From NCBI GenBank assembly GCA_946699065.1, contig CAMPDV010000191.1, positions 434,001 through 498,000 of the forward strand: a stretch of 64,000 bases of DNA. The letters are read 5' to 3'. A model generated the notes under the pieces. The model searched no databases, was not told the origin of the DNA, and saw only the letters and a program-made list of their open reading frames with translations. Made by a program: the position numbers and the translations under genes. Shown in pieces: positions 11,041 to 23,349 of this stretch; within the stretch, counting starts at the first letter, position 1, and each line of letters begins with the position of its first letter. The stretch comes from Loxodes magnus. Lineage: Eukaryota; Ciliophora; Karyorelictea; Loxodida; Loxodidae.

Positions 11041-12116
11041 ATTTTTATGCTACAAAATTAAATAGTTCACTGAATTAATAGCATGCATCATATTATTTTA
11101 CTTAGTCATTAAATTTTTGAAATATTAATGAATATTCATTATCTAGTCAATAAGCTATGAGCAAATTAAATATCAATCTTTAGGATTGGAGTACACATTC
11201 ATCATTAATAAGCCTTGCTTGTAGAAATAACTTTTCTAGGTAGACAACTTTCCTTTATAGTCTTATAGTTAACTGATGCTTACTTTGGATGACTTACTTT
11301 ATAGAATGATAATTTACTTCTTTGTAATTTCATTCAGATATTTAAGTTTTATTTGCCTAGTTAATCTAATAAAATTGCTAAAGTTAAGATCATAGTTTGG
11401 TAGCATGTTTACTCATAAGCTTCCCCTAATATTAAAATACTCCTTGAGTATATTCATTGCATATATCAGACAAAATTTAAGTTAGCTAATGCAGATTTCT
11501 CTCCTTCCTTCCTCTTCTTAAGACTAGCCACCAATATATATATATATTCTCCTTATGTCTGCTTATAGTATGATTGACCATATATAATTTAAGCCTTAAA
11601 AATAAAATATAATCTATTTTCTTGACTTTGAGTATAAGAATGGTCATACTGATATTTCAGCTTATAACTTTTTTTCTTAAATTATTTAATAAGTATTTAG
11701 TGATTAGACTCGTTTTACCTAATCCTTACAACTTATGAAATGTTATTTAAATCTTTAGTTCTGTTAGCTTATTCCTCTATAGATGTGATTAACCTATAGA
11801 TAGAATAGACTGCTTACTTATTTTATTTTGCTTATTAACTATATAGCTAAAGCTAATAGCCTTCTTGCTACTTACTAATTAGTTATTTATTAGTCATCTA
11901 GGATTTTTACTTAACTTGCTACTTACCTATCATTCTAATCCCTAGTATGCTACATTCGACTATACTCTCTACCACTTACTTACTTGGTTCATTACTAATT
12001 CCTACTTAACCTTATACAATAATATTGGTATAGTTTATCTAGGGAAATCTTAAAATGAGTATAAATATAATACCAAAGGTAGATTAAATTAATAGTAGCT
12101 ATTCGTTTTTATATAA
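11041..12116. other. A+T-rich gap
   Basis: Nothing recognisable on either strand. A short (TA)n run lies near 11535. Confidence 0.5.
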
Positions 12117-14637
12117 ATGGGAGGAAGCTGTAGTGGTAAAAAACAAGCTGAAGAGGATAATTCACAAGCTAGCTTTAAGAAGAAAAAGGAATAGGTAGAC
12201 TTGAGGGAAAAGCAGTAGCAGTATGTTGAGTTAGGGTTCTTTTAGTTTCTGTATGAGTAGTGAAATAAAATTGATATTGAGATCAAGATTCCTAGGTCTT
12301 ATTCTTCTTCCTTTGGAACTAACTATCCTGTTATGTTTTATAATGATGACAAAGGAAATGTGAAGGTGACTAAGATATCAGAGACTAAAATTTCTGAGGA
12401 TTTTGAGAAGTTTGAGAAGAAGAATTAGCCTTTCCCTGCAGGGGTTGTAAAACTGATGCTGCCTAAATAGAGAAAAGATATTTGCTTTCCTTTAATGACT
12501 GCAAAAGGAGTAATGAAGGTTTGGTATAGCTGCCTTAAGTGATAAACTCCTTGCGTTTTCCAAAAGTTTATAGTCCCTAGGAACAAATCAGCTTAAATCT
12601 TAAGATCAGTTTATTAAACTTAGGTAGAAAACTACCGAGATGAGTCAAGGATATATAAAGTGCTTGTAGTAAATAGCTAAGAAACTGATTAAACGAATAA
12701 AGTAATAAACTGAGATGGGAATGAAAAGGAAGGACTAATAAAGGAGGTTATCTTTGCAATTTAGAACTAAATACTGAAGTATTAGATATATTTGCTAGCT
12801 AACTAAGATAATACCAAGTAAAAGTTCTGTATATCAGACCCTATTAATTAAAGGGCTTAAACTTAAATAGTTAAAAATCAAGAAAGGTATTAAGACTAGT
12901 ACTAGCAGTATGAGCTAACAGATTTCCCTGAAGTTGACAAATTTATAATCAAAATAAAGGAAATTCTTAATAAATCACAGCTTAAGGAAAATAACAGCTC
13001 TATTAAGTACTTACGAGCTAATTTCATCATAAGCACCAAATCAAAGCTATACTTAATTAACCTGAAGGACTGAAGTTCAAATTACCTATTTTACAAGAAG
13101 AATCTTCTTTTACAGATATAGGAGATAAAGCACAATGTGAGGAGGAATAGCTAGATTTCAACTATGAAGACAGATGATAATATGAGCATATCATAGTTGG
13201 ATTTTTTTTAGGAGGGTTAGGTAATGAGAAATTACCCCATGAGCTTTAATTGAAATTTAGATAAAAGCTAGATAAAAACTAGCTGTAGCTAAGTGTTTAA
13301 AGAGGCCCAAAAACTGAGTAATAATATTAAAAGCGAATCAAACTTTTTCAAGGGTAATGATAAAGAGGATAAGTCCTTTAAAATTAAGCTAATTAAAAAA
13401 AAATCGCCTAGAAATAGACTAGGTATGCCTTCACTAAATAACCTAAATCTGTAAGAGAATAACTCATCCTAGAATAAGAAAACCGAAACTTAAGGCTCAT
13501 AAATAAGCTAAAACATTCAGAAGCAAAACCCGTTAAATAAATTAACCAGATTATCCAAAATTAGTAATTCATCTGACAATTTGAAATTAACTGGATATAA
13601 CAAAGCCGAAGAAAAAAGTACTGCAGAGCAAGGATAACTAAAGGTGAAAAAATCTCCTTTAAAAACTTAGTATAAAATAAGGTAAGTAAAAGACAGCAGA
13701 ATAGTTAAAAATGAAAGCCATAATGAAAAATTATCTTAAGAATTGGATTAAAAATAAGAAGGAGAGTAGAACTAAGAAGAGCTATAGTAAAGAAAAATAA
13801 AAATAAAGAAAATAAATAAAAATAATCAGTCCCATTAAGATTTATCATAGACCTGCTAAATAATCTAAGCAAGTGTTTCTAGATCTTGCGTATTTTATGC
13901 TGAATCTACTTAAAAAAATGCAAAGACTCCAGTACATAAAGAGACATAAGCTAAAAAATCTGAGAATAGCAAAGATAAAATTAACGTATAAAAAAGACCA
14001 AGTTAAGATCTCTTAATAAGAAGTGGAAGCAAAATAAAAAGGAAGGAAAAGTTTAAATCAGAATCTGTTTTATAGACAGCTCAGAAGCATTTTAAAAAGG
14101 AGACTGGTATTTTAAATAGTTCTAGCATTTAGCTTTAATAACTAAGTGGTGAGGAAAAACTTCTAAAGCCAGAAGGAGCGCATAAGAGATAAAAAAATAC
14201 TTTTTTAGATAAGTTAAAGAGCTTTGAAATCTAGACAGTATACAAAGAAGAAGATTAAAGCTACCATATAAAAAGATTCAATCCATAGGTAGAGTCTACA
14301 GATACCTTACCATATATAAATAAATAGGAAGAAGATAAATAAAAGTATAATTTCTAAAGAAAAAGACCTTAGTCAATAGATACTTTCTAATTAAAAACTA
14401 AAGTATTCGATAACATAAACAGTTTAGATGTTTCAGCTTCAAAATTATAAAACATTTGCAAATCTCCAGCTTTAACCAAAAAAACTTTGAACAATTAAAT
14501 CGAGGGTATGATAAAATCAAACGTTAAAAAATAGCAAAGGTAATTATATGAGAAGGAACAAACTAAAGTAGCTATGGTAAGTTCTTTTATTTTAGTATAT
14601 GAAGAGAAGGTTTAGTGGGTCGATATTTCTAGAATGA
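12117..14637 (+). CDS. Large unidentified protein with N-myristoylation-type start
   Basis: Coding sequence join(12117..14576, 14596..14637), 833 aa. The N-terminus MGGSCSGKK has Gly2 followed by Ser and Cys, the pattern of an N-myristoylated and possibly palmitoylated membrane-associated protein. Residues about 30-340 look globular (PFPAGVVKLMLPKQRKDICF, VWYSCLKWQTPCVFQKFIVP, YELTDFPEVDKFIIKIKEIL), followed by FIISTKSKLYLINLKDW. From about 350 to the end it is K/S/Q-rich and probably disordered. Five Trp codons are TGA and one is TGG. A 19-nt intron (14577-14595, GTAAG...TTTTAG) puts the end in frame with TGA 14635; without it the frame runs on into non-coding sequence. The family was not recognised. 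Inferred: a peripheral membrane protein, perhaps signalling or cytoskeletal. Confidence 0.85.
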
Positions 14638-16565
14638 CTTAGAATAAATTTTAAATAATTCATTTCATTTTTTATTTGTATTCCTTCAATATCATTCGAG
14701 TAAGTCTAATTTTATTTATCTAAACTAGTCATTTTAAATAGCTAAGCAAAAAGAACTAAGTTTTATAATAAGAGCTTATAAACTCTAAATTTAAGTTCAT
14801 TTATGATAAACAAATTTTTAGACTCTTATCTTTAAAGGCCTTTAATTGATTATGCTAGTAAATAAAATCACATTTTGGTTCTTATTTTATATCTGATATT
14901 CGATAGTTAGATTGAAAGTTATTTATATAGACTATCAAGACATGCTTTAGATTTTTAGACTGATATAACCAGTCAATATCCTATAAATTTTTAAATCCAA
15001 TATCAATCATATTTTTGCTTTAAAAATGTATAGAAATGATTTTTGTAGTTTAGCTATATAAATATAAAATGATTACTTATCCTTTTTACTTTTACTCTTT
15101 TTACTTAATATTTTAGCTTCAAATCTCAATTGTTAATTACTAAAATTGACTTTCTTCTACGTCTCAAAAATTTAAATAATTTAGTTAATAGTCAAGTTCT
15201 TCCATCCCTTTCAGATTTCTTTCATCTCTTATTTATTTACTATAACACTAGTATAAGTAATATTCTTGGTAAATAGCTTAGTTATGAATTAAGTCAATCT
15301 GCTAAGTTTAGTTTTTGTTACTATTTGACTTTGGTTTAAGTGACTTGATTATTAATCTTAGAGCTGTAAAGAAGCTAATCTACTTTGAAGGTTAAAGCTT
15401 GGATGTCTAGTTATTGCTTGTACATTAGACTTGCTTACTTAAAACTTGTATATTCTATCATAAAGTCTTTTCATGCATAGTAATTAGAGTAGAATTATTC
15501 CCTTTAAGTATGCTATTTTTATCTTAAAGCATTAGTAATATACAAGTCTTTAAAGGTTAAGAGTATATAAGTCTTAATTTACTAATAGTCTATACTATCA
15601 AAGATTCTTATATAGGTTAGTTATTAACAAGCTTATCATCTAAAGTATAAGAAGCTTTAGTTATATAAGCAATAGAAGAGCAAATCAGTGCTTGTATAAC
15701 TAGAGTGCAGTAGTGATGTAGATATGTAAAGCCATAAACTATTATCATTGTAGCTTGGACTTCGTTTAATGGTATGATTATCATCAATGATTAATGCTTT
15801 GAATGCATAGAGAATATTTCATAGTGTAAATACTAGAAATATAGCATTCTATCTATACTGCTGACTACATTTAGGGTGATTGGAAGTTTTATTATTACCA
15901 GGATTTATGCCTGAACTTGCTTGAATTGATTTATAACTCAAAGATTGTGAAACTAATTACATAAACACAAGGATCTAGCTTTATCTTATGACTTTAAGCT
16001 AGCTTTTCTAGCCTTTTTCTAAATTAAGCTATCTTTAATCTAGAAATAAGAATCAACTTAGTACCCATATACTAGTAGTTAAAGTAGATTTCTTATATCA
16101 CTCTACATTTTATTTTCAATGAAGCTTCATTAGTATAATTAAAGAAATCGAGTTATAGGGATAAAGAACTGATTTAAGATAGACTAACTTAGTGGACCAA
16201 TCTAAAGTAATTTAGCCAAACGTAATTTGCAAATCTTGAGTATTTAAAGAATCTAAGAAGTTCATTAATAAAGTACTAGAACTTCCTCTCTTACTTTTGA
16301 TATTTTGTTTCTATTTTCCATGTAAAACAGTTCCTATAAAAATTAGTCTAAATTGCTATAAAGATATAGGCATTTCTCTTAGCCTAAATTATGATTACTA
16401 AGTCTCTTGTTAAGGCTATATTATGTATTAAAGTCCTTTTACAGTGTATAAATTCATATCTAGCTGGTACTAAATAGCTTATTGTTTGGTTTAATATACC
16501 ATTCTCTTATATCCTCTTATAGAGTTATTTATATTCTATTACTCTAAGTATTTAATAAGCCAAAT
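14638..16565. other. A+T-rich gap
   Basis: No convincing coding frame or RNA gene before the tRNA at 16566. Confidence 0.45.
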
Positions 16566-16635
16566 GCCTCATGGTGTAACGGTTAGCACTTTGGACTTTA
16601 AATCCAGCAATCCGAGTTCGATTCTCGGTGAGGCA
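16566..16635 (+). tRNA. tRNA-Gln (anticodon UUA), reads UAA/UAG
   Basis: Complete cloverleaf. The acceptor GCCTCAT/GTGAGGC pairs throughout (one wobble) with discriminator A. The anticodon stem is TTGGA/TCCAG with loop CTTTAAA, giving anticodon TTA. The T arm CCGAG-TTCGATT-CTCGG is perfect, and a T run follows as a Pol III terminator. The body is that of tRNA-Gln. This is a 'suppressor' tRNA that decodes the reassigned UAA (and UAG by wobble) as glutamine, in agreement with the genes in the window. Confidence 0.93.
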
Positions 16636-17357
16636 ATTTTTTATTTCTTTTATCCTTCAAACCTCTAAAACGACTAGCAGCAAAAGTAATTTGCTCTTCG
16701 TTTAATTCTCCTTTGTATATTCTAACCCCTAAGCCAGTTATTTTCTATAATAAAAGACTCTTTGATAGTGATTTGAACTAAGTATAGGATTAAACTCTAA
16801 GTATTATAAGGCTTAACATATTTGAAATCTAGATAGATGAAAACCCATAAGAGTATAATTAAAAATAGCTAATGAGGAAGAGATAATATTGCTTAGTAAG
16901 GAAGAAAGGAAATAGATATTTATGGAGTAAGCTGCATAAGGATAAGTAAAGTATCCTTGACATTAGTTAGCATGATTGTAAATATAAGAAAAGAGTAAAT
17001 TCACTAAATTAAATTGAAAAGAGATCTAAACATTGTAGCTTTTTAATTCCTTAAGTCCCAAGTCCATACTGATGTAGGTATGAAAGTTTTTGTTTGTAAA
17101 TGAAAGGGATTTAAGACAAGTAGTATAGCTTACTCGCATTGTTAATTACATATATACCAACCTTCTAACTATTCTATGCAAAAGCAATAAGATGAAAAGG
17201 GAAAATTAGAATGGAGAATAAATAAAATTTCTAGTTGATTTGTAATTTACAATGACTAAGCTTTAGTAACTAGTTCTAGGACTTATTTTATATACTTATT
17301 ATAATTAATTTATTACGATTTACCTTTAAAAAACTTACCTATTTGTTAGTCTATAAA

Positions 17358-18089
17358 ATGAAAAAGCTTGTAAAGTCTATTAATATTATATGGCCTTTTT
17401 GATAAAGTAAAGGTTATACATGGCTTTTGATTCCAGTAGCAAGCTTTGTTTTATTTATAGATATGACTGCTAATAGAAAATTTAAAATTATTAAAATGAT
17501 TTCTGGGACAAGTTTACTATATTACTGGTTGACCTAGCTAATAACTAATAAAATATAGTGGTCTTTATTTTTTCCTTTTGAGTATACTCTAATTTTAAGG
17601 CTATTTTATCTCAGTAACTCAGGTTAATTTTAATTTCTTGCACTCTTTTGTTGAATTAAAGTTTGCTAGTAATTAAACTGATTACTAGAACTTAATTGTA
17701 AGCTTTCTTAAATTGAGTATAAGTATTGTTTTATAAATATCTATTCATATCCTATGATTGCTATTATTTTAGCTCGGAATATAAAACCTTGCTGATTGAT
17801 TTAAAAACCCTTTTTATACTTGAAGATCTTAAAGCATCAAATTTATCAATACCTTGTCGCTTTTATTTTAAATAGAATGTTAAAATTAAACTTCTATATA
17901 ATTTTATATCCCAAGATATCTATTTTTCCTTCATATTGCTATATCCCCTTCACCATTTTAATTTCTTTAATCCTTTTATCTTCTTCTTTAGACTTACTTT
18001 CTACCTTTTTCTGCTTCTTAGTTCTTTATTCTATAATAAAAGTATCTCAATATCTTTATTACTCTCCTTTACTTCCTCTTTATATTTGA
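17358..18089 (+). CDS. Possible polytopic membrane protein
   Basis: 243 codons from ATG 17358 to TGA 18087, starting MKKLVKSINIIWPFWQSK. There are several hydrophobic stretches (GYTWLLIPVASFVLFID near the start, FTILISLILLSSSLDLLSTF near the end). Four internal TGAs must be read as Trp, which is no rarer than chance, and T-rich DNA gives hydrophobic readings anyway. The C-terminal third is also readable on the opposite, purine-rich strand. Candidate only. 16636-17357 shows nothing. Confidence 0.33.
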
Positions 18090-20190
18090 CTTTTATTCTT
18101 TCCAGTGTCTTAAATAAGATTCTTAATTTGTTTAATCATTCATATCTTAATCCGCTTTAACGCCTCGAAGTTAGTATATAATAATCATATTAAATTAAGT
18201 ATCTTTACAATGATAAGCTTCTTACTTAAAAGTGACAGTCTTTTATTTTAGAATTTCTCTTATATAGCCTTTAGCAATATAGTAAGTTCAAAGCTTTAGT
18301 CTAAAGAAATCTTATCTGCACGAAAGTTCTTTCTAGCAGAAATTTTTCTTTTATTCCTGATTTTTCTTCTCAAGGTGATTACATATTAATATTCTCATCT
18401 TGGTACTATAAAATTGTCCAATGCGAATTATACTACTAAGTATGCAACAGTCTATTTACAAAGTTCATTTTTTGGTCTTACTTATCCCTTTTATTCAATG
18501 ACTAAAGCGCTTTTAATCCCAATGCTATTTATAATTTTAGTTATCGCACAAATCAACCCTTAGCTATTATATTTCTAGATATAATTCAACTTCTCTTAGT
18601 GTTCATTTACTTCTTCGTAGCTTTAAGTAGTACTAAAGATCAAGAATTTGATCTAAGTACTTTTTTATTTTTGCCCCTATAATTTATGCATCCTTGAAGA
18701 ATTTGGTTAATACTTCTAGAGATTAAATCTGGAGTTGAAACTTAAGCTCATAGTGGAAGTTTTTTATACATATATAGGTTTTCATTGTCAGACTCTAAAT
18801 TTCTATTATTTCATCCTATTTTGAATTAGATTAATGAAATTAGACTTATACGATATATTCAGCCAATTATGCTTTTATTAGCATACAGTCTGCTAGAAAA
18901 TTCACGTTTTTGGCATTTTTAATTTAATGCTTATAGAGCCCAACTTGCTCTAGATTAACTTTATTTTAGTGCTTCTAATAAATAAATAGGATCTACTATT
19001 CAGTTACTAGAGATATAGTTACGAAAAATGGTTTAAAAGTATATCAATTGAGTAATGAAAAGAATTGACTAAAAATGACATTCAAGAACACTTAAAATAG
19101 ACTAGAATTAAAGAAGATAGCATTATATAAACTAAGTATGGTACAGTTTGAAACACCCTTAATAAGTCTTTTTCATATCTAATGCTTAGAACCTTTTAAT
19201 AAAAATAAGATTAAAGTTTAATTTAGAAGCTTTAAAATTAGCATTAGAGATACTTTACTAGATTTTAGATTTTAATTTTAAAAACTTTACAATATGCTTA
19301 AGTAACTTTGATATTATTCTTAGTTCTCCAATTAAGAGACTTGTACTTTTATTATAACTGATTCAATGAATGATAATCTCAGATGAGAATTATGGTTATT
19401 TCTAATGGTTTAGGTTATCAAAGCATTATACTTTTTTATGCAGATATCATCTTACCTTATTACTTTCCATTCTTTTTGACTTAGTTTACACTAATGCTAT
19501 TTGAAAATTATTATCTTTGATGAGATTATAGTTAAAGACAAACCCTCCTAGCAAGCATATTTCTTATAGATTAAGTAAAAGAATAATCTTTAAGTCTCTT
19601 AATTTTTGCTTGCACTTTAACGAGTCTGCTAATTAAGCATACCTAAGCTAAATAATATTTGCAATGCTTATTTATTTACACAGTAACTTTATTTTCCTAA
19701 AGAGATTATCCTTCATAGGGAATATGATATAAAGCTAGGGATATAATTTCATACATTCCTAGATATACTGCTATATTACTAAGATATATTATTATAAATC
19801 TAAACGATACATTATAGAGGGGAAATATCCTACGATAATACCATTTTGTCTATAAATTTTATTATTTTTGCTTCGTCTAAATAATATTTTAGGTGTTTAG
19901 ATCTTTAATTTTAAGCTTTTTATCCAGCATTTACCAATACTTTTATTTACTAGCTAAGACTCTTAATTATTCTACACCTTTCCTTACTTCTTTTGAGATG
20001 ACTCACTAAGAGTATTATAGCATATTCTACTAGAGTCCAGCTACTATCTTTTCTTTATGGAGTTAAATATTTAAAGATATTTAGTATTTTAAAGAAGTTT
20101 GAAAGTACTTTTTTATTGGAGTTTTAAATGATTTAGTCACTTTAGTTTCAATTTAATTTCTAAACAAATCAAGAGTTTAACTCTTTATTT
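18090..20190. other. A+T-rich gap
   Basis: No convincing gene found. It ends just downstream of the stop codon of the minus-strand protease gene. Confidence 0.45.
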
Positions 20191-23100
20191 TCAAGATCCC
20201 TCTGGTAAATCATATAGTTCTGCTCTTTCTTCACTTTTCTAGGTTTAGGCAGTTTCGATATTTTCTTTATAGGAATTTTGGGCTTTTTAGTTGATTGATT
20301 CCCAAAGTTCGAAGGATTTGAAACGATTAATAATTACTTCAGTGGCTTTGATTCCTTCTACAAAAGAGGAAAAATTTCCAACAGTATCAGGATAAGCAAC
20401 ACTTGGAATTTCGATTCCGTCTCTATAGATCTGAATTTCAGCTCTAGGACTATGCTAAAAAAGTAGCAAATAGCTTTCCTTAAACTCTTCAAAACTAACT
20501 TCCTCAGATCCCCACGTTAGCAAAATGGTCTATTTGAGTCTTTTGATTAAATTGCTTGGTCTCCTATTATAAGGGAAGAAGGTATAGCCATCTATTGAAT
20601 CTAGCTTGTATGACTTAACTGAATTTGATTTAAGACTGATTTACTTAAAGAGTCTTAAGAGTTCTTGGAACTTCCTTTCTAGGTTATCAGAGTTATAAAT
20701 TTCATAAATTAAGTTCTAAACTCTAGCACTTAGATACTCAGGTGGGTAATAATGAGATTAAATGGACAAATAAAAGATGAATTTAGTTTAATCTTCGTAG
20801 ATATCAAAAAAGCATAATGGACTATAAGCAAGCTACTCTTTTCGTCTCAGAACTGAGTACATTCCATCTGAAATTATCTAATAGATAAGAAGCAAAACTT
20901 ATATGTTCTTATCATAGCCTCCAACTTAAGAGTATCGCTTATGTATCTTATAAGTCACTTGCAGTAAACTAGTTCTAGATTGTCTGCAGACATTCTTTTC
21001 TCTGTAGATTTGGCTGCTTTTCAAATGAAATAGCCTCTACTGAAAGTAGTAAAATTATAGCCCCATTTCACCTAATTATTTCAGATACTTATCTAACTCT
21101 TAAACTCATGGCTTTATAACATACTCTTAAACCTCTACTGTATAATGGACTAAAGGATTAAACTCTTAGTATATAAAGCTTTAGGTGCTTACATACTCCA
21201 AACTTTCTACTTCTTTTAATATTTCTTAGTCAGAATAAAAAGGCTATAAACTAAGCTTTTTTAAGTACTGCATAGCTCTTCTTTCAAAGTTGTACAATTA
21301 AGTGTTCAAGCTACTTTCTATTTAAGCTTTAGCCAAGTAAAAGTTACTTTCTTCAAACTTGAACTTATTCAGTATTCTCATAGCTATAATGACTATTTAA
21401 TCCATTTAATCACTAAATCCTTCTATTTATACTCATAAACTATTCTTTTCAATCTTTACTTAAATCTCTCTTCCTGTTCATAGCCACTAATCTAGCTGCT
21501 CAGTTAGATATTGCTCTAAGACAATGGAATATAAATATACCATTGAGTAATTTTTAGCACTTGTTCATATTACATCGTTCTCTAGTTAAATGGATATCTT
21601 TGCATAATCTTAACTCTCTATGGGTTAAAAGTATAATTTGTACCTACTACTATACCCTATTACTTGTTTATTCATACCACTATTATCTTATTTCTCTCCA
21701 GATACTTCATGCATGTATTATGCTAAAGTAGATGGATAACTAAGATTTTACTTTATCTAGGAAGTAGCTTCTTAGAATTTATCAGGATAACTCTTAACTG
21801 TGTACTTTAAACCGTATTGCTTCTCCTTCTTATCTAAAGCAGGCATTTACTTTAGCAAGTGAGTTGTCAGACTCACAAAAGAGTTTTCTTATTTAAACTG
21901 CTTAATGTATTTCCTTATCTCTATCTAATCCTATTCATATAGTATCTTAGACCCAGTAACTACATCTTCAATATCATAAATACGCATATTTGAAGCTATT
22001 TCTGTTATTTCATCTAAAGGATCTTCATTATTATTCTCGAACTCTATTTAACTAATTTCTTACAGAGAATCGTATAACTCACTCAAATCCTTAACAGACT
22101 GTTATGGTAATATTTCAAGCAGATAGTAAAATGTTAGATCTAATACTCTTTATCAATTTTCGACTCCTAAATCTGTAAGCTAAATGGTAAGCTTCAAAAC
22201 TTCTTGGTTCTCTATTAGGAACTCTTAAGTAAATTAAATTCCAAACGCTCACTTTTACTATTTTAAAGCATGCAAAATAGATCCTTCTTGGCTAGAAGCT
22301 AGTAAGTATTCCATTACTTTAAAGCTTGATTTTTTATAATCTTTCCAGCTTTTTTAAAGAGGCCAGAAAATATTTAGGTAACTTTTTGATTATTTGGCTT
22401 CTATGAAAATAATTGTTTAGCACTCTTCCTATCTAAATGGTATTTCTTCTATTTAAAAGTCTTTATCTTATCCTCTGACTGGAATATCTTTGAAGGTTTC
22501 TTCCAATTTCTATTTGAAGGTTTGAGTGTGATAAGAAGAGAGAATAGCGAACTTCATTTGACTAGCTGAGTAGAATTAATGGAAGAAGTTATTAATTTCT
22601 ATAGTGATATTTGAAGCTTATAAGTTTGTAGTGAAACTCTATAAATTTCCAGTTCCAGTATTTTGGATTTAACTTTTAGGATTAGAGTTTTAATAAATAA
22701 CTAAAGACTCTACTCATTAGATATCAGCAGCAGATCAGTGTCATTCTTCTTCGATGATTTAGGTTTCTTTGTTGACATCTTGTTATATGAAAGTGGGTGT
22801 TTTTAAGAATAAGGCTAAGTAGTAGAATAGTTAAAGGAGTGAATGTTGTCTGATAGTGAAATAATAGTTGGTTTCTTAGAGGTTGGTATAAGCGTTTAAA
22901 TAGCAGTCTACTAGAAATAGGTTTCTTTCATTTGATTAGTTTAAAGTTTAGTCAAATCCTAGATGTTCTAGTAAATGAGATATGCCTTAAACATCTCCAT
23001 CATGTAAAAATCCAACTGGTAATGAAATGGAGAAATAAGAATAATTTGAAGCTTCTTCTTCATTCTGTATGATTATAAGCTATAATCCATTACTCAAGGT

Positions 23101-23280
23101 GAAAGATTCAAACTAGCGCTTATCCTTTTAGGAGATAACAATACTCTATCCATTAAATGATAGCACTATAGTTATAGTGATAGCAATACTAATTACAATG
23201 ACACTAAATAGCAAAACTTGCTTCTTGCTATATGATTGATGCTACGGATACTAAGGTAAAAGAGGTAATTACAGCTCCAT
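20191..23280 (-). CDS. M16 metalloprotease, insulysin/nardilysin-like, membrane-anchored
   Basis: 1029 aa, no introns, close to the ~1000-residue length of insulysins, which cut short peptides inside a closed chamber. A charged N-terminus is followed by a transmembrane segment (about residues 21-40, VLLFSVIVISIAITITIVL), suggesting a type II membrane anchor. The catalytic domain begins FTLSNGLQLIIIQ. The inverted zinc motif HLLEH gives H102, E105 and H106; the third ligand is E179 in ETQIIEEEW. Downstream family landmarks are NTGTGNLQSF, FHQFYSASQMKFAIL and LLASSQEGSILHALK. Near the C-terminus LRRKEQLAY supplies the substrate-binding R812 and Y819. Nine Trp codons are TGA and five are TGG. 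Start: ATG 23280, just before the TM segment. Stop: TGA 20193. A 69-bp gap separates it from the start of a possible divergent gene. Cytosolic insulysins lack such an anchor, so it may act at a membrane surface. Confidence 0.95.
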
Positions 23281-23349
23281 TAATATAATAAATAGAAAGT
23301 CTGATTATTTAAATAGTCTTATAATGAATCATTACATTAGACAGCTATT

